Assembly: GCF_001431405.1 (NCBI RefSeq)
Contig: NZ_LDJL01000009.1
Coordinates: 124,001 to 188,000 of the forward strand
Length of the DNA: 64,000 nucleotides
Direction: 5' to 3'
DNA from: Pseudoxanthomonas dokdonensis
GTDB lineage: Bacteria > Pseudomonadota > Gammaproteobacteria > Xanthomonadales > Xanthomonadaceae
The stretch's first letter is position 1, and every line of letters starts with the position of its first letter. The translations under genes and the position numbers were made by a program. Below the pieces are notes generated by a model. That model was not told where the DNA came from. It saw only the letters and a list, made by a program, of their open reading frames with translations, and made no database searches. Of this stretch, positions 1 to 12,050 are shown piece by piece.

Positions 1-786
1 GCCAATCAGCTGCGCGTAGCGCGGATCGTCCGGGTGGACCGCAACCGCGGCGTCGCCGAGCAGGGTTTCCGGGCGGGTGGTGGCGACGATGAGGTAATTG
101 CGATTCTCACGCAGCACTTCGTTGCCGTCGCCATCGTGTTCGACGTGTTCGTAGCCGCTGCCATCGGCCAACGGATAGGCGATCGACCACAGGAAACCAT
201 CCTGCTCGACATTTTCCACTTCCAGATCGGAAATGGCGGTTTTCAGCACCGGATCCCAGTTGACCAGGCGCTGGCCGCGATAGATCAGGCCTTCCTCATG
301 CAGGCGCACGAACGCTTCGATGACCGCTTCGGCGGCCATCGGATCCATGGTGAACACACTGCGTGACCAGTCACCGGAGGTACCGAGGCGGCGCATCTGC
401 TTTTCGATGGTGTCGCCGGATTTTTCTTTCCACGCCCAGACTTTCTCGATGAAGCCGTCGCGGCCCAGCGAGTCGCGGGTTTCACCGTTGCCTTCCAGCG
501 CCAGGTTGCGGCTGACCACCATCTCGGTGGCGATGCCGGCGTGGTCGCTACCCATCTGCCACAACGTGTCGTAACCGAGCATGCGGTGATAGCGCACCAG
601 TGCGTCCATCAGCGTGTGCTGGAATGCATGGCCCATGTGCAGGGTGCCGGTCACATTCGGCGGCGGCAACAGCACGGTATACGGCTGGCCGCTGCCGCTC
701 GGCTTGAAGTAGCCGGCCTGCTCCCACTGCGCGTAGAGCCGGGTTTCGAAGGATTTGGGTTCGTAACTGGGGGCGAGATCGGTCAT
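1..786 (-). CDS. valS: Valyl-tRNA synthetase, N-terminal part (cut by window edge)
   Basis: Class I aminoacyl-tRNA synthetase that charges tRNA-Val in the cytoplasm. The reading frame starts at an ATG (complement of 784-786) and runs open off the left edge, so only the first 262 residues are present. The class I HIGH signature appears as HMGH at residues 50-53, inside [15 protein letters not shown], which is typical of ValRS. It is followed by the start of the editing-domain region, with [11 protein letters not shown] near the window edge. The KMSKS loop and C-terminal coiled coil would lie outside the window. holC ends 129 bp upstream in the same direction; the holC-valS order is common in gammaproteobacteria and suggests co-transcription. 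Confidence 0.95.
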   Translation of the reverse strand, partial: MTDLAPSYEPKSFETRLYAQWEQAGYFKPSGSGQPYTVLLPPPNVTGTLHMGHAFQHTLMDALVRYHRMLGYDTLWQMGSDHAGIATEMVVSRNLALEGNGETRDSLGRDGFIEKVWAWKEKSGDTIEKQMRRLGTSGDWSRSVFTMDPMAAEAVIEAFVRLHEEGLIYRGQRLVNWDPVLKTAISDLEVENVEQDGFLWSIAYPLADGSGYEHVEHDGDGNEVLRENRNYLIVATTRPETLLGDAAVAVHPDDPRYAQLIG

Positions 787-915
787 GTGCCAGGTGTAAA
801 TCGAAAGAGGGAATCGCGGAATCTTCCGACGCCGGAAGACGTGCCGAAACGGGGTCCGGGCGCCGCTGCCGCGACGCTCGTCGCCATGGCTCCCGTTGCA
901 GGGAGCGCAACAACG

Positions 916-1341
916 CTACATGTCGTGCTTGTTTACTTCAAAACCACTGGCCTTGTACTGCTTCCAGCGCTCGCGCAGTGGACCGCGCGCCGACTCGTCG
1001 GCCGGCACCACTTCCAGTACCCGCTCGCAGGCGCCGGCAAAGGCTTCGTCGCGCAGGTTGATGACCAGCGCCCGTGCAGGCACGTCGACCTGCGGCGGCG
1101 CGATCAGCACCGGGGTCAACTCGTCTTCCTCGTCGGTACCGGCGACCTGGTGCGGCACGTAGGCGTCGTCATCGAACGCCCACAACAGCTCGTCCAGCTC
1201 CTCGGCCTGGGCGTCGTCGCGGACCAGGATCAGCGTCCACAGGCCGGCGTCGTAGGACTTGCGCGCCAGCTCGCAGACCAGGCGCAAGGGTTCGCCGAGG
1301 AAGCGCGGCTTGGCAATCAGGTAGAAATCAGCTCTGGGCAT
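916..1341 (-). CDS. holC: DNA polymerase III subunit chi
   Basis: Chi subunit of the clamp-loader complex, which links the replicative polymerase to single-strand-binding protein. The product is 141 residues from the ATG at 1339-1341, close to the usual chi length. It begins MPRADFYLI and contains a conserved core (ARKSYDAGLWTLILVRDDAQAEELDELLWAFDDDAYVPHQV region) followed by a C-terminal RWKQYKASGFEV tail. A TTG three codons upstream (1350) is also open, but the ATG matches the usual MxRxDFYLI start better. The gene sits between pepA and valS, the standard neighbourhood for holC, and all three are read leftward. Confidence 0.9.
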   Translation of the reverse strand: MPRADFYLIAKPRFLGEPLRLVCELARKSYDAGLWTLILVRDDAQAEELDELLWAFDDDAYVPHQVAGTDEEDELTPVLIAPPQVDVPARALVINLRDEAFAGACERVLEVVPADESARGPLRERWKQYKASGFEVNKHDM

Positions 1342-1420
1342 CGGATTCAACCTGCACCGGCGCAGCGGGCGCGGAAGCGGAAAAAAGCCACCCGACCGCT
1401 GCGTCCCGGCATGTCGTGGA

Positions 1421-2893
1421 TCATGCTGCGGCGCGATCCAGCAGCCACTGGGTCAGCAGGCCGACCGGCCGGCCAGTGGCCATGCCCATCTTGCCGTCGC
1501 CATTGGCCACGCCGGCGATGTCCAGGTGCGCCCAGCGCTGGTCTTCGGTGAACCGCGACAGGAAGCAGCCAGCGGTGATCGCGCCACCCCAGCGGCCGCC
1601 GATGTTGTAGACGTCGGCAAACGCCGAATCCAGCTGCGGCTGGTATTCGTCCCACAACGGCAGGCGCCAGGCGCGATCGAAGACATGCTCGCCGGCCTGC
1701 AGCAGTTCGTTGGCCAGATCGTCGTGCTTGCTCATCAGGCCGGTGGCATGCTTGCCCAGTGCGACCATGCAGGCACCGGTCAGGGTGGCCACGTCGAGCA
1801 ATGCCTGTGGTTCGAAACGCTGGGCGTAGGTCAATGCGTCGCACAGGATCAGGCGGCCTTCGGCGTCGGTGTTGCCGACTTCGATGGTCTTGCCGGACAT
1901 GCTGGTGATGACGTCGCTGGGACGATAGGCATTGCCGTCGATGGCGTTCTCGACCGCCGGCACCACCACCACCAGGTTGATCGGCAGCTGCATCTTGACC
2001 GCGGCGACGAAGGTGCCGATGACATTGGCCGCGCCGCACATGTCGAACTTCATGTCCTCGATGCCGCCCTGGACCTTGAGGTTGACGCCACCGGTATCGA
2101 AGGTGATGCCCTTGCCGACCAGCACATACGGCTTGGCGTCGCCGCCGCCGTTGTGCTTGAGCACGACCAGGTGCGGACGGTTGGCCGAGCCGCGGGCGAC
2201 CGCCAGCAGCGAGCCCATGCCGAGTGCTTCCATCTGCGCTTCGTCGAGGATTTCGCTTTCCGCGCCGTGTTCGGCGGCGAAATTGCGGCAGTGCTCGGCC
2301 ACATAGGCCGGGTTGCAGATGTTCGGCGGCAGGTTGCCCAGTTCGCGGGCAAAGGCCACGCCGGCGGCAATGCCGACACCCTGCGCCAGTGCCTGTTCGT
2401 CGCTGCCGCTGACCAGCAGGTGCTTGAGGCCGGCCTCGGCGGGCTTCTTCTTGCCCAGGGTGGCGGTGTAGCGGTAGCAGGCATGGTCGCTGGCGATGAC
2501 CGCTTGGCGGATCTTCCAGCCGTCGTCGCGCTGGGCGACCGGCGCATCGGTCAGGGTGAACAGCGCTTTGGCCGAGGGGCCGGTCTTCAGCGCACGGGCC
2601 GCGTCGGCGACCGCCTTCAGGTACTGCGGCACGCCGAACTTGCCGGCGTCGCCCAGCCCGACCACCATCACCCGCAACGCGGCGATGCCGCCGATGTCAT
2701 GCAACACGGTGACCTTGCCGGTCTTGCCGCTGATGTCGCCGCGCGACAGCAATGCCGACAGCCTGCCATCGCTGGCCTTGTCGATGGCCATGGCCGCTGG
2801 CGTGAGTGAGTGATCGGCATAGGCGCCTACCACGACGCAGTCCACGTCGACCGAGGCCGGCGACTGGTGGTTCAGGGAGAATTCCAGGGTCAT
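1421..2893 (-). CDS. pepA: Leucyl aminopeptidase (M17 family)
   Basis: Cytosolic, hexameric M17 metallo-aminopeptidase that removes N-terminal residues from peptides; PepA homologues can also act as DNA-binding accessory proteins in Xer recombination. The product is 490 residues from the ATG at 2891-2893 ([10 protein letters not shown]). An upstream in-frame ATG at 2923 would add ten residues that do not resemble the family. The M17 signature NTDAEGRL is at residues 341-348. The metal-binding K and D of [10 protein letters not shown] are near residues 260-269. The gene is divergent from lptF; the 102 bp between the two start codons must hold both promoters. A TACAAT at 2919-2924 is a possible -10 for lptF, but no good -35 is visible. 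Confidence 0.94.
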   Translation of the reverse strand: MTLEFSLNHQSPASVDVDCVVVGAYADHSLTPAAMAIDKASDGRLSALLSRGDISGKTGKVTVLHDIGGIAALRVMVVGLGDAGKFGVPQYLKAVADAARALKTGPSAKALFTLTDAPVAQRDDGWKIRQAVIASDHACYRYTATLGKKKPAEAGLKHLLVSGSDEQALAQGVGIAAGVAFARELGNLPPNICNPAYVAEHCRNFAAEHGAESEILDEAQMEALGMGSLLAVARGSANRPHLVVLKHNGGGDAKPYVLVGKGITFDTGGVNLKVQGGIEDMKFDMCGAANVIGTFVAAVKMQLPINLVVVVPAVENAIDGNAYRPSDVITSMSGKTIEVGNTDAEGRLILCDALTYAQRFEPQALLDVATLTGACMVALGKHATGLMSKHDDLANELLQAGEHVFDRAWRLPLWDEYQPQLDSAFADVYNIGGRWGGAITAGCFLSRFTEDQRWAHLDIAGVANGDGKMGMATGRPVGLLTQWLLDRAAA

Positions 2894-2995
2894 TGAGCAG
2901 ATTCCGTGTTCAGTTCCGTACAATCGCAGGTCGTGCCGGAGTGCGAGCCACTCCGGAAACCCAGCGAACGAACCCCGGATTGTAAATCAAGCTCG

Positions 2996-4078
2996 ATGCC
3001 CAAGCTGGATCGCTACCTTCTTCGTGAATTCACCCAGAGCTTTCTGGCGACCCTGATCATCCTGCTGATGGTCAGTGTCAGTGGCGTGGTCGCCGATATC
3101 CTGGGCCGCATCGCCGATGGCAAGGTGCCGGCGCGCCTGCTGCTGTCGCAGCTGGGGCTGCAGTTCGTAAGTTATTTGCCATACATCCTGCCGCTGGCGT
3201 TGATGCTGGGCCTGTTGCTGGCGTTCTCGCGGTTGTACCGGGACTCGGAAATGGCCGTGTTCACCGGCACCGGGGTCGGCCCGCGGCGGCTGCTGCGGCC
3301 GTTGCTGATGCTGGTGGTGCCGGTGGTGGTGCTGGTGGCGCTGTGCTCGCTGTGGCTGGGGCCGTGGGCGCAACGGACCGCGCAGGACATGCTGGAGCGG
3401 GCCAACCGCAGCCTGGTGGTGTCTGGGCTGGAAGCGGGCAAGTTCACCGTGCTCTCCAACGGCGGGGTGGTCTATGTCAGCGGCATCTCCGACGACGGCA
3501 CCGGCCTGAGCCGGGTATTCATGCACCGCCAGCAGGATGACCGCGTCGACGTGGTCAGTGCCCAGACCGGCAAGATGTTCTTCGAGGGCGAACGCGGGCG
3601 TTTCCTGAGCCTGGACAAGGGCTTCCGGGTGGAAGGCCCGGTTGGCGATGACCTCGATTACCGGATGATGCGCTTTGCCCGCAACGAGATTGCGCTGCCC
3701 GACAGCAGCGAAACGATGGAAAAGGACGCCCCGGAAATCCTGCCGACGCGGGCCCTGCTCAGCGACCAGCGGCCGGCCGCCAATGCCCAGTTGCATGCGC
3801 GTCTGACCCCGCCGTTGCTGGCGCTGGCATTCGCCCTGCTGACCCTGCCATTGGCGCGCAGCGCGCCGCGGCAGCAGCGCTATGGCCGGGTGATGATGGG
3901 TTTTCTGGGGTATGTCATTGCCGTCAGTGTGATGTTCAACGGCATCCAGTGGCTGGGCGAGGGCAGGATTCCGGCGCTGCTGGGCATGTGGTGGCTGAGC
4001 CTGCCGCTGCTGGCCGCGGGTGTCTGGTTCTATCTGCGTGATGGCCAACTGAGCCGGCCGCGGCGGGTGCGCGCATGA
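2996..4078 (+). CDS. lptF: LPS export ABC transporter permease LptF
   Basis: Inner-membrane permease of the LptB2FGC complex, which extracts lipopolysaccharide from the inner membrane and passes it to the LptA bridge. The product is 360 residues from the ATG at 2996 (MPKLDRYLLREF). Translation further upstream has no family likeness. Three hydrophobic segments lie in the first about 120 residues and three in the last about 90, flanking a large periplasmic beta-rich domain, the YjgP/YjgQ plan. The stop overlaps the lptG start (ATGA at 4075-4078), so the two permeases are translationally coupled. The pepA/lptF/lptG arrangement is the usual one in this group. Confidence 0.93.
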   Translation: MPKLDRYLLREFTQSFLATLIILLMVSVSGVVADILGRIADGKVPARLLLSQLGLQFVSYLPYILPLALMLGLLLAFSRLYRDSEMAVFTGTGVGPRRLLRPLLMLVVPVVVLVALCSLWLGPWAQRTAQDMLERANRSLVVSGLEAGKFTVLSNGGVVYVSGISDDGTGLSRVFMHRQQDDRVDVVSAQTGKMFFEGERGRFLSLDKGFRVEGPVGDDLDYRMMRFARNEIALPDSSETMEKDAPEILPTRALLSDQRPAANAQLHARLTPPLLALAFALLTLPLARSAPRQQRYGRVMMGFLGYVIAVSVMFNGIQWLGEGRIPALLGMWWLSLPLLAAGVWFYLRDGQLSRPRRVRA

Positions 4079-5175
4079 GGTTGCGTCCGTCGCTGCATGA
4101 TCTGTACGTCGGCCGCATGGTGCTGGGCACGGTGTTGCTGACCTGGGCGGTGCTGGTCGGGCTGGACGTGATCATGGCGCTGGCCGACCAGGTCGGTGAC
4201 GTCAAGGGCAATTACACCTTTGGCCACGCGGTTGCCTATGTGATGTACACGGTGCCGCGCCGGGCCTACACCATGTTCCCCACCGCGGCGGTGATTGGTT
4301 CGCTGATGGGGCTGGGGCAACTGGCGGCCAGCTCGGAACTGACCGCCTTGCGTGCGTTGGGGCTGTCGCGCCGGCGCCTGAGCATTTCGGTCGCCGCGGC
4401 CATCACCCTGTTGACCGGGTTGATGGTGGTCAGCGGCGAAACCATTGCTCCGTGGGGCCAGCGCCAGGCCGACAGCATGAAGATCGCCGCGCGCACCGGC
4501 GACGCGGTGGCGATCGACAAGTTCTATGGCATCTGGGCGCGCGAGGGCAACACCTTCCTGTACGCGCAAAGCGGTGAGGACGGAACCGGTGCGGCCGGCG
4601 ATTCGCTGCTGCTGAAGGACGTGCGGCTGTATGAAATGGCCGATGACGGTCGCCTGGCCGCGATCGCCCGGGTCAAGCAGGCCGAACATCACCCTGGTTA
4701 CTGGCTGCTCAAGGACGTGCACCGGGTCGCCTTCAACGAGCGTTCGGTCAGCGAGACCCGCCTGCCCGAGCAGCGCTGGGATTCCAAACTCGACAGTTCG
4801 GTGCTGGCGGCCGGCATGACCAAAGTCCGCAATCTGCCGACCCGCGAGCTGGGGCAGAACATCCAGTACCGCAAGCGCAACGGCCTGGACGCGCGCGAAT
4901 ACGAAGACCTGTACTGGAGCCGCTGGTTCTATCCGCTCAGCGTGCTGGCCTTGTGCCTGGCCGCGATCCCGTTCGCGTTCGGCAGCCTGCGCAGCGGCGG
5001 CATGGGCAAGCGCTTGTTCATGGGCATCCTGTTCGCGGTCGGCTTCTGGGCGCTGCAGCTGCAGTTCGTTCGCCTGGCCGGTGCCTTCCATCTGGACTTC
5101 CGCTTTGCCTACGCGATGCCGCCGATCGTGCTGCTGGCAGCATCGATGTGGTTCTTCAGGCGGCGCAGCAACTAG
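4075..5175 (+). CDS. lptG: LPS export ABC transporter permease LptG
   Basis: Partner of LptF in the LptB2FGC lipopolysaccharide extractor. The product is 366 residues, beginning MRLRPSLHDLYVGRMVLGTVLLTW. Hydrophobic segments are grouped near residues 15-120 and 285-360, around a periplasmic domain of about 165 residues, as expected of the YjgP/YjgQ family. The ATG overlaps the lptF stop by four bases. After the TAG, a single palindromic GTAG element (5195-5283) separates it from the convergent RDD gene and could help stop transcription; no T-tract terminator is seen. Confidence 0.93.
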   Translation: MRLRPSLHDLYVGRMVLGTVLLTWAVLVGLDVIMALADQVGDVKGNYTFGHAVAYVMYTVPRRAYTMFPTAAVIGSLMGLGQLAASSELTALRALGLSRRRLSISVAAAITLLTGLMVVSGETIAPWGQRQADSMKIAARTGDAVAIDKFYGIWAREGNTFLYAQSGEDGTGAAGDSLLLKDVRLYEMADDGRLAAIARVKQAEHHPGYWLLKDVHRVAFNERSVSETRLPEQRWDSKLDSSVLAAGMTKVRNLPTRELGQNIQYRKRNGLDAREYEDLYWSRWFYPLSVLALCLAAIPFAFGSLRSGGMGKRLFMGILFAVGFWALQLQFVRLAGAFHLDFRFAYAMPPIVLLAASMWFFRRRSN

Positions 5176-5194
5176 CGCAGGTCATACGCTGGCT

Positions 5195-5283
5195 GTAGAG
5201 CGGAGCTTGCTCCGCTGCTTCGGGCGCAATGTCCGGTGCTTTGCCGAATGCTGGATGTTTCAGCGGAGCAGGCTTCGCTCTAC
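5195..5283. repeat. Single GTAG palindromic element (REP doublet, REPIN-like)
   Basis: Two inverted arms of about 23 bases, beginning GTAGAGCGGAGCTTGCTCCG and ending in CTCTAC, flank about 43 bases of spacer. The right arm is slightly decayed (AGCAGGCTTCGCT). Each arm is itself a short palindrome. The element matches the five-unit array at 13814-14456 in arm and spacer sequence. It sits between the convergent lptG and RDD genes, a typical location for REP elements. The GTAG head is the hallmark I recall for SMAG repeats of Stenotrophomonas. Confidence 0.85.
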
Positions 5284-5313
5284 AAGGACAAGGCTGACCG
5301 GCAGATGCCGGAA

Positions 5314-5793
5314 TCAGCGCTTCGGCAGGCGGATCATGCGGGTGCCGCTGAAACGGTCATGCAGGGTCAGTTTGTCCTTGTCCAGCCACGCCCACCAGAA
5401 CCCCAGCCCGGCGGCCAGTGTCGACAGCGTGGCGATGGCATAGCGTTTCCACAGGGCGCTGGCGCTGGGCCGGCCACCGTCAGCGGCGACCACCTTCAGC
5501 CGCCACGGACGCATGCCCAGGGTCTGGCCGCCACGATGCCAGCTCACCACCGCGTAGAGGCCAGCGACCAGCCAGCAGCAGGCCCACAGCAGCCATTGCA
5601 GCGGGCTGAAGGGGGCGATGTTCTGGTGCGTGTCGTGATGTCCAAGAAAGGTGTATCCGACGGTGAAAGCGGTGCCAATCAGCATCCACAGCGCCAGCAC
5701 CGGCCACACGTCGTACAGCAGCGCCAGCAGGCGCCAGCCGATCAGGGCGCGCGAACGGGAAGGCGAGGATGGAGCGGAAGTGATGGTCGTCAT
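5314..5793 (-). CDS. RDD family integral membrane protein
   Basis: 159-residue membrane protein of the RDD family, whose biochemical role is generally unknown; some members are proposed ion transporters. The family pattern is visible: an R..D-containing first helix (RLLALLYDVWPVLALWMLIG, about residues 21-40), a second helix (LLWACCWLVAGLYAVV), the conserved GGQTLGMRPWRLKV loop, and a final DRFSGTRMI segment carrying the last conserved D. The N-terminal 15 residues are Ser/Thr/Pro-rich and probably cytoplasmic. It is convergent with lptG across a palindromic element and divergent from xerD. No function beyond family membership can be read. Confidence 0.82.
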   Translation of the reverse strand: MTTITSAPSSPSRSRALIGWRLLALLYDVWPVLALWMLIGTAFTVGYTFLGHHDTHQNIAPFSPLQWLLWACCWLVAGLYAVVSWHRGGQTLGMRPWRLKVVAADGGRPSASALWKRYAIATLSTLAAGLGFWWAWLDKDKLTLHDRFSGTRMIRLPKR

Positions 5794-5971
5794 CGGATCA
5801 GGATAGCGCGCGGCGCAAGTGGGGGCAGCCTGTCATCGCCCGCGCTGACAGCTGTGCCGCGGTGGCTGAAGCGCTGGCTGCAGCGTTGGCTGGACCTTCG
5901 ATCGGCGTGCCCCGGGTCGCGGCGCAGGCTTTGCGCTACGAAAATTGCCGAAGCCGTTCTATGCTGCGCCG

Positions 5972-6925
5972 ATGAGTTCGACCACGCCCGCGCAACGCCG
6001 CGAACTGATGATGGCGCTGCCGCCGGTACCGGCCGCTGACGAGATGGCCATCGCCGCGTTCCTCGATGCGATCTGGGCCGAAAGTGGCCTGGCGCAGCCG
6101 TCGCTGGACAGCTATCGACGTGATCTGGAAGGGTTTGCACGCTGGCGCAATGGCCGCGAAGGTGGCCTGTGCGGCACCGACCGCGCCGGTCTGTTCGACT
6201 ATCTCTCCTGGCGCATGGGCCACGGCTACTCGCCACGCAGCAACGCCCGCCTGTTGTCGTCGTTGCGGGCATTCTTCGCCCATCGCCTGCGCCGCCGCGA
6301 CCGCCAGGATGACCCGACCGCTTTACTGGAGCCGCCGCGGCTGCCGCGCAGTCTGCCCAAGGCGCTGGCCGAGTCGCAGATTGATGGCCTGCTGGCGGCG
6401 CCGGATGTGGAGACTGCCAGCGGCCTGCGTGACCGGGCGATGCTGGAACTGATGTATGCCGCCGGCTTGCGGGTCAGCGAACTGGTCAACCTGCCGGCCA
6501 CCGCGCTGAACCTGCGCCAGGGTGTGCTGCGGGTGACCGGCAAGGGCAGCAAGGAGCGGCTGGTGCCATTGGGCGAGGAGGCCCAGCACTGGCTGCAGCG
6601 TTATCTGGACAGCGCCCGCCCGTTGCTGGCGGCGCGGCAGCCGGCGAGTGCGTTGTTCCTGACCGAAGCCGGCCAGGCGCCGACCCGGCAGCAGTTCTGG
6701 GTACTGGTCAAACGCCATGCCGCCGTGGCCGGCATCGACCCGGCCCGGATCAGTCCACACGGCCTGCGCCACAGCTTCGCCACCCACCTGCTCAACCATG
6801 GCGCCGATTTGCGCGCTTTGCAGCTGTTGCTGGGACACGCTTCACTTTCCACCACGCAGATCTACACGCTGGTGGCACGCGAACACCTCAAGCAACTGCA
6901 CCTGAAGCACCATCCGCGCGGCTGA
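5972..6925 (+). CDS. xerD: Site-specific tyrosine recombinase XerD
   Basis: Tyrosine recombinase that acts with XerC at dif to resolve chromosome dimers. The product is 317 residues from the ATG at 5972; an in-frame ATG at 5945 would add nine residues and cannot be excluded. The N-terminal SAM-like domain spans about residues 22-115 and the catalytic domain about 130-310. All active-site residues are present: R167 (GLRVSEL), K191 (TGKGSKER), H263 and R266 ([12 protein letters not shown]), H289 ([11 protein letters not shown]) and Y298. It is divergent from the RDD gene and followed by dsbC. The xerD-dsbC pairing is widespread in gammaproteobacteria and argues for XerD rather than XerC. Confidence 0.93.
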   Translation: MSSTTPAQRRELMMALPPVPAADEMAIAAFLDAIWAESGLAQPSLDSYRRDLEGFARWRNGREGGLCGTDRAGLFDYLSWRMGHGYSPRSNARLLSSLRAFFAHRLRRRDRQDDPTALLEPPRLPRSLPKALAESQIDGLLAAPDVETASGLRDRAMLELMYAAGLRVSELVNLPATALNLRQGVLRVTGKGSKERLVPLGEEAQHWLQRYLDSARPLLAARQPASALFLTEAGQAPTRQQFWVLVKRHAAVAGIDPARISPHGLRHSFATHLLNHGADLRALQLLLGHASLSTTQIYTLVAREHLKQLHLKHHPRG

Positions 6926-7059
6926 TCCCCGGCCGCCGCCGCCGTGGTGCCAGGCAAAAGCTGAACAGACGGCGATTCCGCTGGCGTGCCATCGTGCAAC
7001 AATTCCCGGCCTGGCGTCCGGCTTCGCTGGCGCTCATCCCCGTGATCTGAGGATTTGTC

Positions 7060-7881
7060 ATGAGTCGTTTCATCCTGGCCGCACTGTCCTGTGCGCTGAG
7101 TGTTTCCGCCTGTGCGCAGGCCCCGCAGGCCCCCGGCAGCGATGCCACTGCCGCCAAGTCCACCACCGAGGCCAAGCCCGCCACCGCCGGCAGCGCCGAG
7201 AGCAACGTGCGCAACGCGCTGAAGGGGCTGGAACCCAATCTGTCGGTAGATTACGTCGGCAAGGCGCCGTTGCCGGGCTTCCAGGAAGTCATTGCCGGTG
7301 GCCAGTTGCTGTACATCAGTGACGACGGTCGTTATCTGGTCCAGGGCGGCATCGTCGACCTCAAGGAAAAGAAGGACCTGACCGGCGAAAGCCGCGCGCT
7401 GTCCAGTTTCCGCGTCAACCTGCTGAAGTCGGTGCCGACCAGCGAGCGCATCGTGTTCGCCCCGCCGAACCCCAAATACACGGTCAGCGTCTTCACCGAC
7501 GTCGAATGTGGCTATTGCCGCAAGCTGCACAGTGAAATCGGCGAGCTCAACAAGCAGGGCATCGCGGTCGAGTACCTGGCGTTCCCGCGGATGGGCCTGG
7601 GCAGCAAGGACCACAAGGAAATGATCTCGGTGTGGTGCGCCGATGACCGCAAGCAGGCCCTGACCGACTCCAAGAACGGCAAGCCGGTCCCGACCAGGGA
7701 CTGCACCAATCCGGTCAGCAAGGAATACGCCCTGGGCCAGCGCATCGGGGTCAGTGGCACCCCGGCCATCTATGCCCCGGACGGTACCCAGATTGGCGGC
7801 TACCTGTCGCCGACGGCCATGCGCGCGCGCCTGGATGACCTGGCCAAGGCCGACGCCGGCACCCCGGCCGGCATGAAGTAA
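7060..7881 (+). CDS. dsbC: Thiol:disulfide isomerase DsbC-like protein (possible lipoprotein)
   Basis: Periplasmic disulfide isomerase that reshuffles wrong disulfides, normally a V-shaped dimer kept reduced by DsbD. The product is 273 residues. The start ATG has a TGAGGA ribosome-binding site about 7 bases upstream. The N-terminal dimerisation domain is about residues 48-115; the thioredoxin-fold domain has the active site CGYC at 150-153 and a cis-Pro loop (SGTPAIY). Two further cysteines (VWCADD and RDCTNP) match the structural disulfide of E. coli DsbC. The signal region ends SVSAC at residue 18, which fits a lipobox; cleavage there would give a lipid-anchored form, followed by a Pro/Ala/Thr-rich linker. 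A hairpin with a T-run follows the stop. Confidence 0.9.
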   Translation: MSRFILAALSCALSVSACAQAPQAPGSDATAAKSTTEAKPATAGSAESNVRNALKGLEPNLSVDYVGKAPLPGFQEVIAGGQLLYISDDGRYLVQGGIVDLKEKKDLTGESRALSSFRVNLLKSVPTSERIVFAPPNPKYTVSVFTDVECGYCRKLHSEIGELNKQGIAVEYLAFPRMGLGSKDHKEMISVWCADDRKQALTDSKNGKPVPTRDCTNPVSKEYALGQRIGVSGTPAIYAPDGTQIGGYLSPTAMRARLDDLAKADAGTPAGMK

Positions 7882-7891
7882 CCGCCGGCTG

Positions 7892-7911
7892 ACCTGTCGC
7901 GGCAGGTTTTT
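7892..7911 (+). terminator. Intrinsic terminator after dsbC
   Basis: Stem ACCTGT / GCAGGT (one G-U pair) with loop CGCG, followed directly by five T (7907-7911), ten bases after the dsbC stop. A second perfect hairpin, GAAGCCGGC / GCCGGCTTC with a five-base loop, lies at 7921-7943 without a T-run. Together they isolate dsbC from purL. A TACAAT at 7946-7951, about 40 bases before the purL ATG, could be the purL -10. Confidence 0.65.
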
Positions 7912-7992
7912 GCTCGGGAAGAAGCCGGCCATGCGCCGGCTTCGTTACAATAGCCGGCCCCGTCCTGACGGCACGCTTCCACGGTTTCGGAC

Positions 7993-11913
<3,921 letters not shown>

Positions 11914-12050
11914 CAGGCAAGCGCATGGTCGGCCACCGGCCGGCCATCGCCTTCGCAGTGAAGGCGTGCGCGTGATGCTAGGGCCCGGCAGCTGGTGGTT
12001 GTCGCCCGTGATTGGTGACGTTGCCGGGCCAACCGGAGTAAAGTCCGTCG

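Noticed and set aside
1342-1350. TTG start for holC
   Set aside because: The ATG three codons later begins the conserved MPRADFYLI N-terminus, and the TTG adds only three residues.
541-1551. 336-codon plus-strand frame over valS, holC and pepA
   Set aside because: It is antisense to three well-supported genes and has no domain.
5236-6039. 267-codon frame running from the palindromic element across the RDD gene
   Set aside because: It begins within a repeat and is antisense to a membrane protein with the RDD pattern. No support as a gene.
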